DNA of 15,387 nucleotides from contig CAJVPJ010000862.1 of NCBI GenBank assembly GCA_910592205.1, positions 1 through 15,387 on the forward strand, given 5' to 3'. A program made the translations under genes and the position numbers. The notes under the pieces were generated by a model, which was not told where the DNA came from, did no database searches, and was given only the letters and a program-made list of their open reading frames with translations. This document shows positions 1 to 9,800 of the stretch, one piece after another. The number at the start of each line of letters is the position of its first letter. Within the stretch, counting starts at the first letter, position 1. The DNA is from Paraglomus occultum (taxonomy: Eukaryota; Glomeromycota; Glomeromycetes; Paraglomerales; Paraglomeraceae).

Positions 1-285
1 CAGCTATGTTACCCAGCGACGACCTTCACGCTCGATCGCCGGAACCACGATTGCCAAACGTATCCTATTCACCACAGAAAGCCAAATTTAGCTTAACTTC
101 TTTTCGGTAACAGAGATTTTGTTGAAAAACCGCGATTTACACCTAGTGGCAGCGTCCCTTCGGATACGCACCCGAAAGGTAAACGATCCACAACATGTGG
201 CCTCGATGCGCTTTCAAGATATCCGATTTTTACACCTAGTGGCAGCGTAATTTCGGGTACAGACACTCAAGAATACACTCAGTAA
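1..285 (+). CDS. 3' part of an unrecognised Ser/Pro-rich coding region, cut by the window edge
   Basis: The frame beginning at base 1 is open from 97 to a TAA at 283-285, and a good splice donor (GTAAGA) starts at 282, so this may be either the gene's end or an internal exon. The product is polar and rich in Ser, Thr and Pro. The heptapeptide FTPSGSV occurs twice, 31 codons apart. Bases 3-107 are open in a different frame (third) and also look coding, with EPRLPNVSYSP resembling KPRFTPSGSVP. The two frames therefore look like one protein interrupted near 97-107. The alternatives are an intron of about 54 bp (60-113, donor GTATCC, acceptor AACAG) or a base-level frameshift. I do not recognise the family. 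Confidence that it is coding is moderate; confidence in the boundaries is low. Confidence 0.45.
136..264 (+). repeat. 93-bp direct repeat, two copies with a 20-bp identical core
   Basis: The 20-mer TTTACACCTAGTGGCAGCGT occurs at 136-155 and again at 229-248. Similarity continues weakly for about 15 bases after each copy (TTCGGATACGCAC against TTCGGGTACAGAC). The 93-bp period is exactly 31 codons in the open frame, so the repeat is in phase and encodes FTPSGSV twice with identical codons. This fits a short in-frame tandem duplication within a disordered protein segment. Confidence 0.8.
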
Positions 286-1045
286 GAATCCTTGCCTCGT
301 TTTCAAACGTTTTGTCTCGCGTCTTTAAACAAAATACGCGTCACCTTCACGTTGGTCAGTTTCTCTGGGTCTTAGTGTCGTTTTGAGTAAACTGTCTTGT
401 TTATAGTTTTTCAACGTGTCATGACGGACGACTAAATGAACAGGAAAAATAATAATAACGTGTCTTGCACAGTAAAGGGGTTTAAAGAAAGAACAAGATT
501 GAGTTATCGAAAAAAATTTTTTGTTATGCCTTTTTATGTAATACAAATACACGTCATGCAATCACCTGTTTCAACCAGATGATTACAGGAAAAATTTATC
601 AACACATGATTGCAGTGGGTGAAATTATAAAAGTAAAATTTAATTTCTACTAAGTCAGACTCAAATCTTTCAAATCTTACATATAGAAATAATCACGTGT
701 CCGTAAAATTTTTATGACGATGCTAAAACATAGGAAAAATCTATTTCGGTATTGGCGTTATTTGCTAATTACAAAAGTAAACGACAAAAAATTTTATATT
801 AATTAACTTATTATTATTGTAACGAAGTGTTAGTATTAGTATGTGTGTAACATCTGTCTCGCCACTTTAGCAAATTACAGCTTTATTACAACATCTTGTT
901 TAACTTTATGAAAATATTACTCAAAAAATTACAGCCAATTAGCTTCATAGCGATATAAAATTTTTGTTGGTACTATTACATATGTTTTACCAACTGTGTG
1001 GTTCTATATTTTGATTATTGTACATTGTGGTAACTTATTGTCATT
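286..1045. other. unassigned AT-rich stretch
   Basis: This stretch is AT-rich with many poly-A and poly-T runs. A 78-codon open frame on the minus strand (325-561) has low-complexity, unconvincing composition. I see no tRNA, no clear exon and no repeat here. It may be the downstream flank or an intron of the gene at 1-285. Confidence 0.5.
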
Positions 1046-1240
1046 ATGGCTACATTTTGCAATCGACACATCAATAAATTTAGGAAAGTTATATTAAATA
1101 AAATGTACAGTGCAACTTTACCAAGAGATATCTCAGAAATGCCTGGTTTGTTTTCTTCTATGATGTATTATAAAGTGGGCAGTAAATATCTCCATGGATT
1201 ATTTTATGCCACTATTACTATTGCAGCTGATAGTAGATAA
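1046..1240 (+). CDS. possible small protein or first exon, unrecognised
   Basis: An ATG-initiated 64-codon frame ends at a TAA at 1238-1240. The product is basic at the N-terminus (NRHINKFRK) and has a mildly hydrophobic stretch near the C-terminus (YLHGLFYATITIA). That could suit a small mitochondrial or membrane protein, but I recognise no family. The frame also contains a GTAAAT donor at about 1181, so it could be the first exon of a spliced gene. In DNA this AT-rich an ORF of this length can occur by chance, so support is weak. Confidence 0.22.
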   Translation: MATFCNRHINKFRKVILNKMYSATLPRDISEMPGLFSSMMYYKVGSKYLHGLFYATITIAADSR

Positions 1241-2422
1241 TGTCGTGGCAGATATTTTCACAATTTTAGGATGAGCCCTGGCCGAATCTCATCATCAAAG
1301 TGGCATAAAAGTATCAAAAAATTCATATTTAAGGAAATCATACATTCATAACCGGATAATTTGAGTTGAGAAACGCATGTGAAGGTGTGCTGAGCTTTGC
1401 TGTGTAATCAGGAGGCCGGCAAGTCTGAGCTATAACCATAATGAAAGAATGACTAATAACAGATAAACACATCAGCCAACCCAAAAAACAAAATAAGCGA
1501 GCAGTGTTACTTTAACTTGTGTGCTGCCAGGATTAAGGCCAAAGATGACACTCAATATTAAAACGAAATCAAGTTGCACGACAAATATTTATATTTGGTA
1601 CACAAAATTATGATCTTAAGCATATGAGATCAATCGAATTTTTTTTATTTCGATTATTCCTTGCTTTAGTGTAATTTTCTTATTTTAATAAAATAAGCAA
1701 TTAAATACACAATATTGTTATCTCGTTCATTCTCTGGTAAGTTTCTCTGTCGTTAAAAATGTAAAACGCCTTTCTCGGACGCAATCGAGCTCACCATCAA
1801 TTTTGTAAGAACTTTGACACTAGTATTAATGTTCAATTTTTACAAACGTGTTTTAATGTAGAATAACTTTCCCAATCTATAGACGTTTGAAATTAATCCC
1901 ATCGAAAAAAATAGGCGTAATATTTGAAGTTAAAAATAATAATACTGATCTATCATCGTGAGTATTTTGAAAACCGTTAAAGACACTAATTCTCATTAGT
2001 AAGCTTAATACTAGTGAAGTTCTCGTCTAAATTCAAGGCCATACTATCGCTCTTCTGCGTGTATTGGCTCGACGGCCCTTTTAACAAAATTATTATATCG
2101 TAATACGAAACTAGTAAAATTTCTCCATCTATAATTGTTAGAATTAACGCAGTTGTAAGAAGTTAATCGTGAGAATGTAAGTTATTGTAACAAACTCATT
2201 ATTGCTTAATTTCTCTAACGTCAATTAGCAGCAATAAATCCAATACTTTTTTTAAGTTTATAGTTTCTCCTTTGATTGTATTGTTATAGCTTACTATTAG
2301 AACAACCATCAGTCTACTATTCTATGTTGGGACAAACGATAATCCAACATATTAATGCAGGAGATTGACAATAATAATGCATCTTAAAGCCACGTAAATA
2401 AATGTGTTATTCGTTCCTACAG
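1241..2422. other. unassigned AT-rich stretch with weak exon-like pieces
   Basis: No gene can be assembled here. The most coding-like piece is 1463-1561 (+), 33 codons starting right after an acceptor-like AACAG and ending in TAA, with a mixed charged and cysteine-containing product (KISEQCYFNLCAARIKAK). A 22-codon piece on the minus strand near 2040-2110 (NFVKRAVEPIHAEER) is similar in quality. Neither has a partner exon in phase that I could find. The rest is AT-rich with poly-T runs. Confidence 0.4.
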
Positions 2423-2578
2423 CAAGTTGAACCGGTTTATTTAGATGACATTATGTTTGCCGAAATTACTATTACAGAATGGAACAACCAATTAACCTTC
2501 AATCAACTTGCCCAACGTGTGTCTGATATACGAGTTCAAGCAGAAGTATATTACAAAAGAATATTATTTAAAGTTTAA
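2423..2578 (+). CDS. possible terminal exon of an unrecognised gene
   Basis: A clean acceptor (TTCGTTCCTACAG) is followed directly by 51 open codons and a TAA at 2576-2578. The composition is amphipathic and charged, unlike its AT-rich surroundings (for example EWNNQLTFNQLAQRVSDIR). There is no start codon at its beginning, so it would be a last exon. The first base after the acceptor is in phase 0. The donor at 282 is in phase 2, and joining it here meets a stop, so this piece does not simply continue the gene at 1-285. It would end 60 bp before the convergent aquaporin gene's stop. I do not recognise a domain. Confidence 0.35.
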   Translation, partial: QVEPVYLDDIMFAEITITEWNNQLTFNQLAQRVSDIRVQAEVYYKRILFKV

Positions 2579-2638
2579 AGCAACAAATACAGGTGGTGTT
2601 TCTATTTCAACATTCAACTCGATCAGTATGCATGTATT

Positions 2639-3628
2639 CTATTGCTGTAACGATCTTGGCTTTGCGTGCTTGTAAACCATCAAATCATAAATTCCACCTC
2701 CAAGAAGCGAGCCGATGTTGGGCACAATCAACGGAATCCAGAAATAATAGTTTTTGACTTTGAAAATATCGCTGCCATAAACACACGCAATGAATAAGCG
2801 TCCACCAAGGTCACGAGCAGGATTGATCGAAATGCCTTGGAACCCTACGCCGATAATCAAACAGAATATAATAAAACCTATCAAAAGCGGGATAGCTATT
2901 GGAGTACGTCCAACCTCTTTGTTGTTATGATCGATTAAACTGAAGACTATAAAGCTTAAGATCGTGTTTGCAATTAATTCGGTCCTGTTTATGTAAATGG
3001 GATAAATTAACAAGCCGTTATTATAATTCGCTAGAGTAATAGTAATAATTTTGTCACATTACCATATAAGGTATCCTGTAGATATATAATCTTTAGGAAT
3101 CTCAACAAATGCTTTTACGATGACTGGCAAATCAGTGAAATCTGCTGAAATAGGTTTAAGGTCCAGCACGTCAATTGTCGGATAAAAACACGCGTACACG
3201 AATGCAGTGCCTATAAAAGCTCCGACTATATGAGAGAGAAAATAAAGCGGAACCGTCTTCCACGGAAACTTTCTATATGCAGCGAATGCACAACTGAAAG
3301 CCACCGACAAGTGTCCTCCAGAAATATGAGCTGAAAATGTAATGGCAAAGGCTGTAGCGAACGCAAATACAAATGCGATCGACAAGCGACTACCGTCAAG
3401 ACCGCCGCTCACAATTAATGCGGCAATGGCACTGCCGCCCAGAAACACATAGAAAAATGTTGCCATGGCTTCAGCAAATAAAGGACGAATAAGTTCGCGT
3501 TTTTCTTCCCAAGATAATTGCCATGGACGTCCGGGAATGGCAGGCATTATTGGCTTGGGTTCGAGCGCAAGTTGAAGTGATTCAACAAGTATTTCGTCCG
3601 GCATATCAATGCTCTTGTCTTGTGCCAT
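2639..3628 (-). CDS. aquaglyceroporin-type aquaporin (MIP family), two exons, with an atypical first NPA motif
   Basis: This is a membrane channel of the major intrinsic protein family, expected to pass water and small solutes such as glycerol. Exons are 3628-3063 and 2984-2639; the 78-bp intron (3062-2985) has donor GTAATG and acceptor AAACAG and splits a Trp codon, leaving 303 residues, a normal length for the family. The N-terminus is cytosolic (about residues 1-45), followed by six hydrophobic helices. The first half-helix loop reads SGGHLSVA (residues 104-110), where the family has HLNPA. The second NPA box is intact (SINPARDL, residues 241-248). Its Arg246 is the selectivity-filter arginine, and Asp247 after it is the usual aquaglyceroporin mark; the following Pro of DLGPR is Gly. 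Loop C between helices 4 and 5 is long, as in glycerol-transporting members. Family assignment is firm; substrate is inferred. Confidence 0.93.
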
Positions 3629-6613
3629 AGTGATCGGGTGTTTTTATTCAATAAAGACGTGTCAAGGTTATAATGCTTTGCTTGTTTTTTTTTTTACAGA
3701 TAATAAATTTTCTTTTTCAGTTCAAAAGAAAGGAAGCTTTATATATTGAGAAATTCGATCATGTTATCGTACTAGCTTTACGGCATTTCCATTCCTTGAA
3801 ACACCGTATGAAACTTCAAAAGACGGTTTAAATAAACAGTAAGCCCAAATTAAGCTTGATCGTGGATTATTTGGATGTGAAATTAAGTGTATTCTGTCGG
3901 ATGTTTATCCGTTTTAGGATAAGACAATGAGAGAACATATCAAATTACAATTATAGATATATCTGTTAGTGAATCAAAAACTCTTAATTTAAAGCAAGCT
4001 TGATTACAAATGACGCATATCGTGTTTTGTGGAAGCGTCCGTTCGTCAGTGTCTTGATTGGCCGTACCACCGATCATAATCGGACGGTATCACCGAGATC
4101 GTGATGGACATGTGATAGAGAAATTTGTCGACTGTAAGGTCATGCTGCCTTGAATCACCTAATGCAGACTTGGAGGCAGTTAATAAATTGTGCAAATTTC
4201 CATATAAAGAACAATTTAGCCCGCTTAATGTTAATATAGAAAGATCGTTTAATCGGATTTGTATCATTTGTGGTGTTATAATGAACGAAGAATATCACAT
4301 ACAGAAAGAGAATCGACTTTAATTGTTCGGGAATTTAGGCTTATTGGAGGCACAGAATCCGTGTACCATTTTACGAAACTATCTCGTCCAGTCACAATTA
4401 TTTGAGTCTTATTAAAGGTAATTTGATTTATGAAAGACGCAATTGCTGTGTAACCCAACTAGATATACATTGTCGTTAAGATTAACGTAATGTTTATAGA
4501 ATTTATACTGGTATTTATTTAACATTTCCTCTGAAGGCCATTTAATATGACTAAACTTGTATTAATAGAATGCGGTTAACCCATCTGAAAAACGTTTTAC
4601 ACTTATCGCTTCACAACAAACCTAACACGCGGCCAGGCAGTAAAAGAAGAAACCGCTTATGATAAACCCGTGCGAATATAATGGCTCATTCTCGCTTGCA
4701 AGAAAGGCATGTGCATAGAACATGCTTATTAAAGAACAGATTACTCAAACAAAGCAAAATGGCTAAAAAACAGGGTACCCACCTGTATAGTACGAGACTA
4801 ATAATGATAAAAAGAGAGTCATCGGAATTTTTTCTGATACGCATAATCAATTACTTAAAGTCGTGATAGTAAGAATTTACAATGGTCAGACATGCCGAAC
4901 GACCATAATCCAATAATAATAATTTTCATTACGAAATAAGCGACCAGATGTTGCTAAATCAAATATTGTAAAACTCGCACCCTGTACACAGAATAACTGT
5001 AAAGAACATTATAATTAATTAGTGATTAACAGAATGAAACTTATGGAGAACGGGTATCCAATCAAGCGGTTTGATGCACACATTCCACATTCTGCATTGT
5101 ACAATTATTTTTTTTTCAAGTCCCCATCATAAAGCTCTCTAAATACACGCTATTTTAGAGACTTAAATTTTGATTATAAATACTTCTCTTCATTAATTGC
5201 GGTACTTTGATTAAATTGTGTGGGATTTAATTTCATATGGAAACATATTTACTATACACTTATACAATCATGAAACGTATTTTTTAATGGACATTACTAC
5301 CGTTAATCTTTTGATGTTAATGTTATTATAACAAAGAAACAAGGGGAGTGCCGATAGAATATACTGTAGCACAAAAAGCACTAATACGAACTAATTTTAT
5401 CCAGTGCAAGTAATGTGTTGACGTATTTCCCATTATTTACGCTTGGCGGTACAAACCTCTCCGGTAATCAATATCAATATCAATATTAAACGTTTTCATG
5501 CTTTACTTATTAGAATACAAAGAACTATTATAAAAGGACAAATAAAATATCAACGCCGATTACGTTTGTTTGGCGAAGGAAATTACGTGGATGGTTCAAA
5601 AAACTTAAACCATTAATTTAACTGTTTTATTCCTTCAAAGTAACCTTTAACCTATATACAGTATCTCAGTCTTTTACACTAACTCTGAAAGCCCTCAGAA
5701 CACCTTTCTTGTTGGTATACTATTGGTAATTAATTTTATAAATGTAGAAAGCTCTTGAATTTACTCGAACACGCTCTACTAAACTTTTTTTTTGAAGTGA
5801 AAAATGATTGCACAGAGCTCAGATTAAGGCCGTAAAAATGATGAGAAAGCAATATGACTCGTTTCTGTTCCCAAAAATACTTAGTGGGCTTGTGTGACGT
5901 CGCATTCTAGGCGTCCTATTTATATTAGCATACACTTTCTTGAACAAAATTTCATAATGCAGAGTAATTTTAATACTTCCAGTTAAGATAGACATAACTT
6001 TCCGAATATTTACAATGCTAATATGGGGGTTCATTATTAATACTATATTTAATAATGTTAGTGCTTAATTGCCTGGCTTTGAATGCTTTAATCCAGCAGT
6101 AAATAGTATGTTTGAGTAGTGTTTTATTTTCTCTAACAATGGTTAGCTCTCTGTAATTGTCATCGGCCTTTAGCACATGAAGATAAGTTATCTCTGGTTT
6201 TTGCAAGTAAATTTTTCCATCATTGTTATAGACAAGTGTCAAAAAATTTCCAACCGTCAAATTAAACTTTTATCATTAATTGAGTGTGAGCTTCAATATG
6301 GTTATTCTACTATGACGATATAATTACACTCTCTTCGTATATAACTACCTATCGTTTCCGATTCTAAATTTCGATAAATGGGGAAGCCTCATTGAAGGTT
6401 CCAGATTCGATATATTTCTTGTGTGTACTTTATCGGATTAAGTTTAACCAGAATCATATTAAGCCGCTTTTTGGGATCTTTGTCAATAGTTGCCATCGTA
6501 CTTTGGCACTGTTATGATTTAATTATCAAACGCGAAAATTTCCCGATCTCAGCCAATCATAATCGTTGTATTAGGTTGAATAATAATCTACAAAAGGCGT
6601 AATATAATAGTAA
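3629..6613. other. long intergenic region without a supportable gene
   Basis: This is about 3 kb of AT-rich DNA between the divergent aquaporin and BRCA2 genes, so it holds the upstream regions of both. Open frames of 60-80 codons occur on both strands (for example 4046-4267 minus, 4125-4322 plus, 4681-4866 plus, 5819-6260 minus). They overlap each other, mostly lack good splice partners and match no family I know. A short ATCAAT-type repeat lies at about 5467-5486. No tRNA or other structured RNA was seen. Small exons could be missed here. Confidence 0.5.
5467..5486. repeat. short ATCAAT-type microsatellite
   Basis: Three tandem copies of the hexamer ATCAAT are visible, the last running into ATT. 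It is non-coding and of no evident function. Confidence 0.7.
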
Positions 6614-6760
6614 TTAAAGCCAAGTTTAAGGTCACTAATTTTCACTGAATATGAAGAATTGTGCCAAAAGCTTCGTGGTGCGGTAGAACACGAAATAGTA
6701 TTGCCATCCGACAAACGGGTTGCTGTGTTTACACATGATCATTCAATAACGTCATCTCTT
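6614..6760 (+). other. possible coding exon just upstream of the BRCA2 start
   Basis: The frame is open from 6614 and ends at a donor GTACGT at 6761. The peptide looks coding (for example VEHEIVLPSDKRVAVFTHD), but there is no in-frame ATG and no strong acceptor. It ends in phase 0. A weak acceptor at 6846-6847 would continue in frame into the BRCA2 ATG, with an 87-bp intron of typical local size. It could therefore be an upstream exon of BRCA2, a relic of another gene, or chance. The BRC motif that follows would be N-terminal either way. Confidence 0.27.
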
Positions 6761-6874
6761 GTACGTATGTTATTACTATCCCATTGTGTACATTTAAATT
6801 CATTTTGTTGTTTATATTTCTATCATGGAGCCTTAAACACGTGAAAGAGGCTTCGCGTCGTACTTTTGCTCACC

Positions 6875-9800
6875 ATGTCCACAAAAGAAACGGACTCGAA
6901 GACTTTGGTTGGATTCTCGTTTGCGAGCGGTCGCAGTTTGCCCGCTCTCTCAGCTAAAGATCTTCAAGCGGCGCGCGCTCTTTTAGATCAAGACGACCCG
7001 GTCATAAATGACGCGATCTTGCCGTCTGAATTACGAGTGAACGGAAGACCAAAACCAATTCTCTCGGATTTTGCTTCTACAGAAATAAATCACAAACACT
7101 TGGACTCGAGACCTGGAAACACGTCAAAGACAGTCGTCAAATGCGGCTTCTCTTGTGCGAGCGGTCGCAGCTTACCTGCACCTTCGACAGAGGCGTTGGA
7201 GAAGGCTTATAACCTTGTAAATAACCAATCTTTTGCAATTGCGAAAGATATGATTGATGACAAGAATATGGGGGATAGAATTCGCGCAAGAAAGAGGAGC
7301 TTTATCGATGCGAATATGCAAGAGATAAACACAAAAACACCATCGATGAAGCGTATTACCACAAAGATAGTCAACACCGAAGACTATCCTCAACGTACAC
7401 ACCCAAAGAATGTTGGTGGCAACTCTTATGTCTGTCAAAGTAGGAAATCACTCGACCGATTGCATCCGTGTTCGCTACAAACCGCAAGTAAACTTTTGCC
7501 CAAAACCTTTGCTCCCCCATCCGAGGCTAAACGAAAACTATCGCTTTTTAATCTTAATTGTAAGTTGGTCGTCAGTTGATTGTCGAAATTCTACACCATT
7601 CTATTAACACGTCCATTTTAATGTGTGTGGGATCTCTATCAATGTTAGCAAATGGTATGGAAACGATTATATACTACTGCTTCGACAACCACGCTCACTT
7701 ATTCACCCTTCCCTGTCGCGTTAAAAGCATTACCTCAACCACGTGTCAAGCTCAAAGACTTTGTCAAAACTCTTCCATTGTCATTCAGTGAAAATGAACT
7801 GTGCAACCTCGGACTGTAAGTTTATGCCTAAAATGAAATTCTACGTGTTATTTAAACTCATGTGGTTCGATTCTATAATGCTCCCCGCCAAGATTGCAAG
7901 AAATTATCAATATGACACCCTCCAGTTCGTCCTGTTTCCAATTTACTATGTCAGAAATTGATCCATCTCTTCCACACGAAAAGAGAACATGGGGTGCAAG
8001 AGAGTTATTAGCTGAACTGATTCGGCTTGGTGCGGAACCAGGTTCGATTGATGAACGTTGGGTGAAGAACCATTATCGTTGGATAGTCTGGAAGATAGCG
8101 AGCATGATTCGATGCTTTCCAAATGAATTTCAAAATTGGTGGTGTATCGAGAAGGTGCTGGAACAATTACGATATAGGTAAGGATAGCAAACTTTACGAG
8201 GATATTGTTGTTATATACTCACTAACGTTTTCGTTCAAGATACGAGCGCGAATACAATCTTGCGCAAAGATCGATACTCAAACGTATCATAGAGCGAGAT
8301 TCTCCAGCTACTTATCCAATGGTTTTATGCATATCCGACATTTTTATAGAAGATTCAGCTATAATAGATACAACCCCGGATGGTATGGTTTTTTGTTAGA
8401 TATGTGACGTCTTTTAGAAATCATTGAAGGCTAAATCATGTACTATTTCCAGTTTACTACGGCATAGAGTTGACTGATTGTTGGTATAAAATCCGAGCAT
8501 ATATTGACCAACCTTTACAACGAGCCATTTTGAAATCTAAATTGCGAATTGGCAGTAAATTGGAAATTTGTGGCGCGAAAGTGAGGAACAGTAACAGATT
8601 GTGAATTTTTCTAAAGAACATTAAACGTAATTGCTGAAACTCAAGCCTTATATTAGCTAATAGGAGAGTCGGAGGCTGTACCGGCTTTGGAGGTGCCATC
8701 TTCGCTGCGTCTGAAGCTCTCGGCTAATGCAACGAGGCTCGCTAGATGGGATGCTAGATTGGGATCCAAAAATTTGCAAGCATATTCGCTATTGCGTAGT
8801 ATATCTCCTGACGGCGGTTTCGTGCCTGCCATCGATGTGATTATAATACGCAAATATCCGATGCTATATAGAGAAATAACCGCCGATGGGAATGTGGTTG
8901 TTAGAAATGCAAAAGAAGAAGAAGAAGCAAGGCGAAAGCATGAGGTAAAGTGAACTCAAGACGGTGTTATATGTTCTTGCATAAAATTAAGTTAAATTAT
9001 CCATAGGAAGCAAATGCTTTATTTGTACAAAAAATAATTGACGGCTACAAGGACGAGCAATCAAAATCAGGACAGTACCGAACGGTCGGCGATAACATGC
9101 GCAGAAGGTTATCTCTGAAAGGTATTGTTTCTACGTCCATTAGTTTGTCAGAGTTCAGTTAGTATATGACTCGTATCTACAGATATAAAAGATGAAAGCA
9201 CAGTCGAAGAGTTGTACGAAATTATGCAATCGGGTATAGAAATGACAAATATCGTTGAATATCTGTCTGGAGAACGGCGGAAACTATTTGATGATTTCGT
9301 ACGAGTTAAAGAACAAGAAAGAATGGACCATTTACAAGATAGAATCAGCAAAAGTTTGGAGGTCAAAGCGATAATCATGAATCGTTTGGAATTTGTTCAG
9401 TTAAATTATTTAAACAAATGCAATACCTCCCCGGAATCTTGTAGGAAGCTAATAAATCCCGGTCAGTGACGCCTTTCTTCAAAGTTCGCATATGCGACTA
9501 TCAAATGTCAAAGAAGGAAGCTCGAGAGGCTACTTTAACAATATGGCAGCCTGATGAATTACTTTATGACACTATTAAAGAAGGTAACCGATATAAGGTT
9601 GGTAATGCCGAGTAAGTATTCCAACGATCACTTTTTGGCAACTTACTGTTGTTGGAATTCTATTAGGTGTATTCTGTTACAACAGCCAATCATCAGAGCT
9701 ATCCATTAGACCATCATGCCCTTCTCAGGTTATCTTCTACAGGACGCTCCACAAGATGGATGGAAGCTCCTATTGATCCAAACATGTTGCAAAGTTCTCG

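Noticed and set aside
2985-3013. Methionine-led extension (LIYPIYINR) at the start of the second aquaporin exon
   Set aside because: The acceptor AAACAG at 2985 gives an in-phase join restoring a Trp codon, so these codons lie in the intron.
3820-3850. GGTTTAAATAAACAGTAAGC resembling a nematode spliced-leader sequence
   Set aside because: It does not match the SL1 sequence beyond the first few bases and has no Sm site or snRNA-like structure I can see.
4046-4458. Overlapping open frames on both strands, including one with ICIICGVIMNEEY
   Set aside because: Frames on opposite strands compete, there is no recognisable domain, and splice partners are absent. Likely chance in AT-rich DNA.
4681-4866. 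ATG-led 61-codon basic frame
   Set aside because: Low-complexity Lys/Arg/Leu composition, no domain and no splice context.
5819-6260. Two overlapping minus-strand open frames (71 and 80 codons)
   Set aside because: The longer one has coding-like stretches but begins with TTG, lacks a clear acceptor or partner exon, and matches no family I know.
7649-7727. Extension of BRCA2 exon 2 upstream to an acceptor at 7648 (QMVWKRLYTTAS...)
   Set aside because: Open in the right frame, but out of phase with the strong donor at 7560. The acceptor at 7727 keeps phase and gives a junction resembling other BRCA2 proteins. Not fully excluded.
7576-7791. Open frames of about 70 codons within the first BRCA2 intron
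   Set aside because: The second BRCA2 exon (7728-7815) is read in another frame, supported by the conserved PRVKLKDFV start of the helical domain and by phase. These frames are shadows.
8457-8853. Minus-strand frames of 66-80 codons opposite BRCA2 exons 5 and 6
   Set aside because: They are antisense shadows of well-supported BRCA2 exons.
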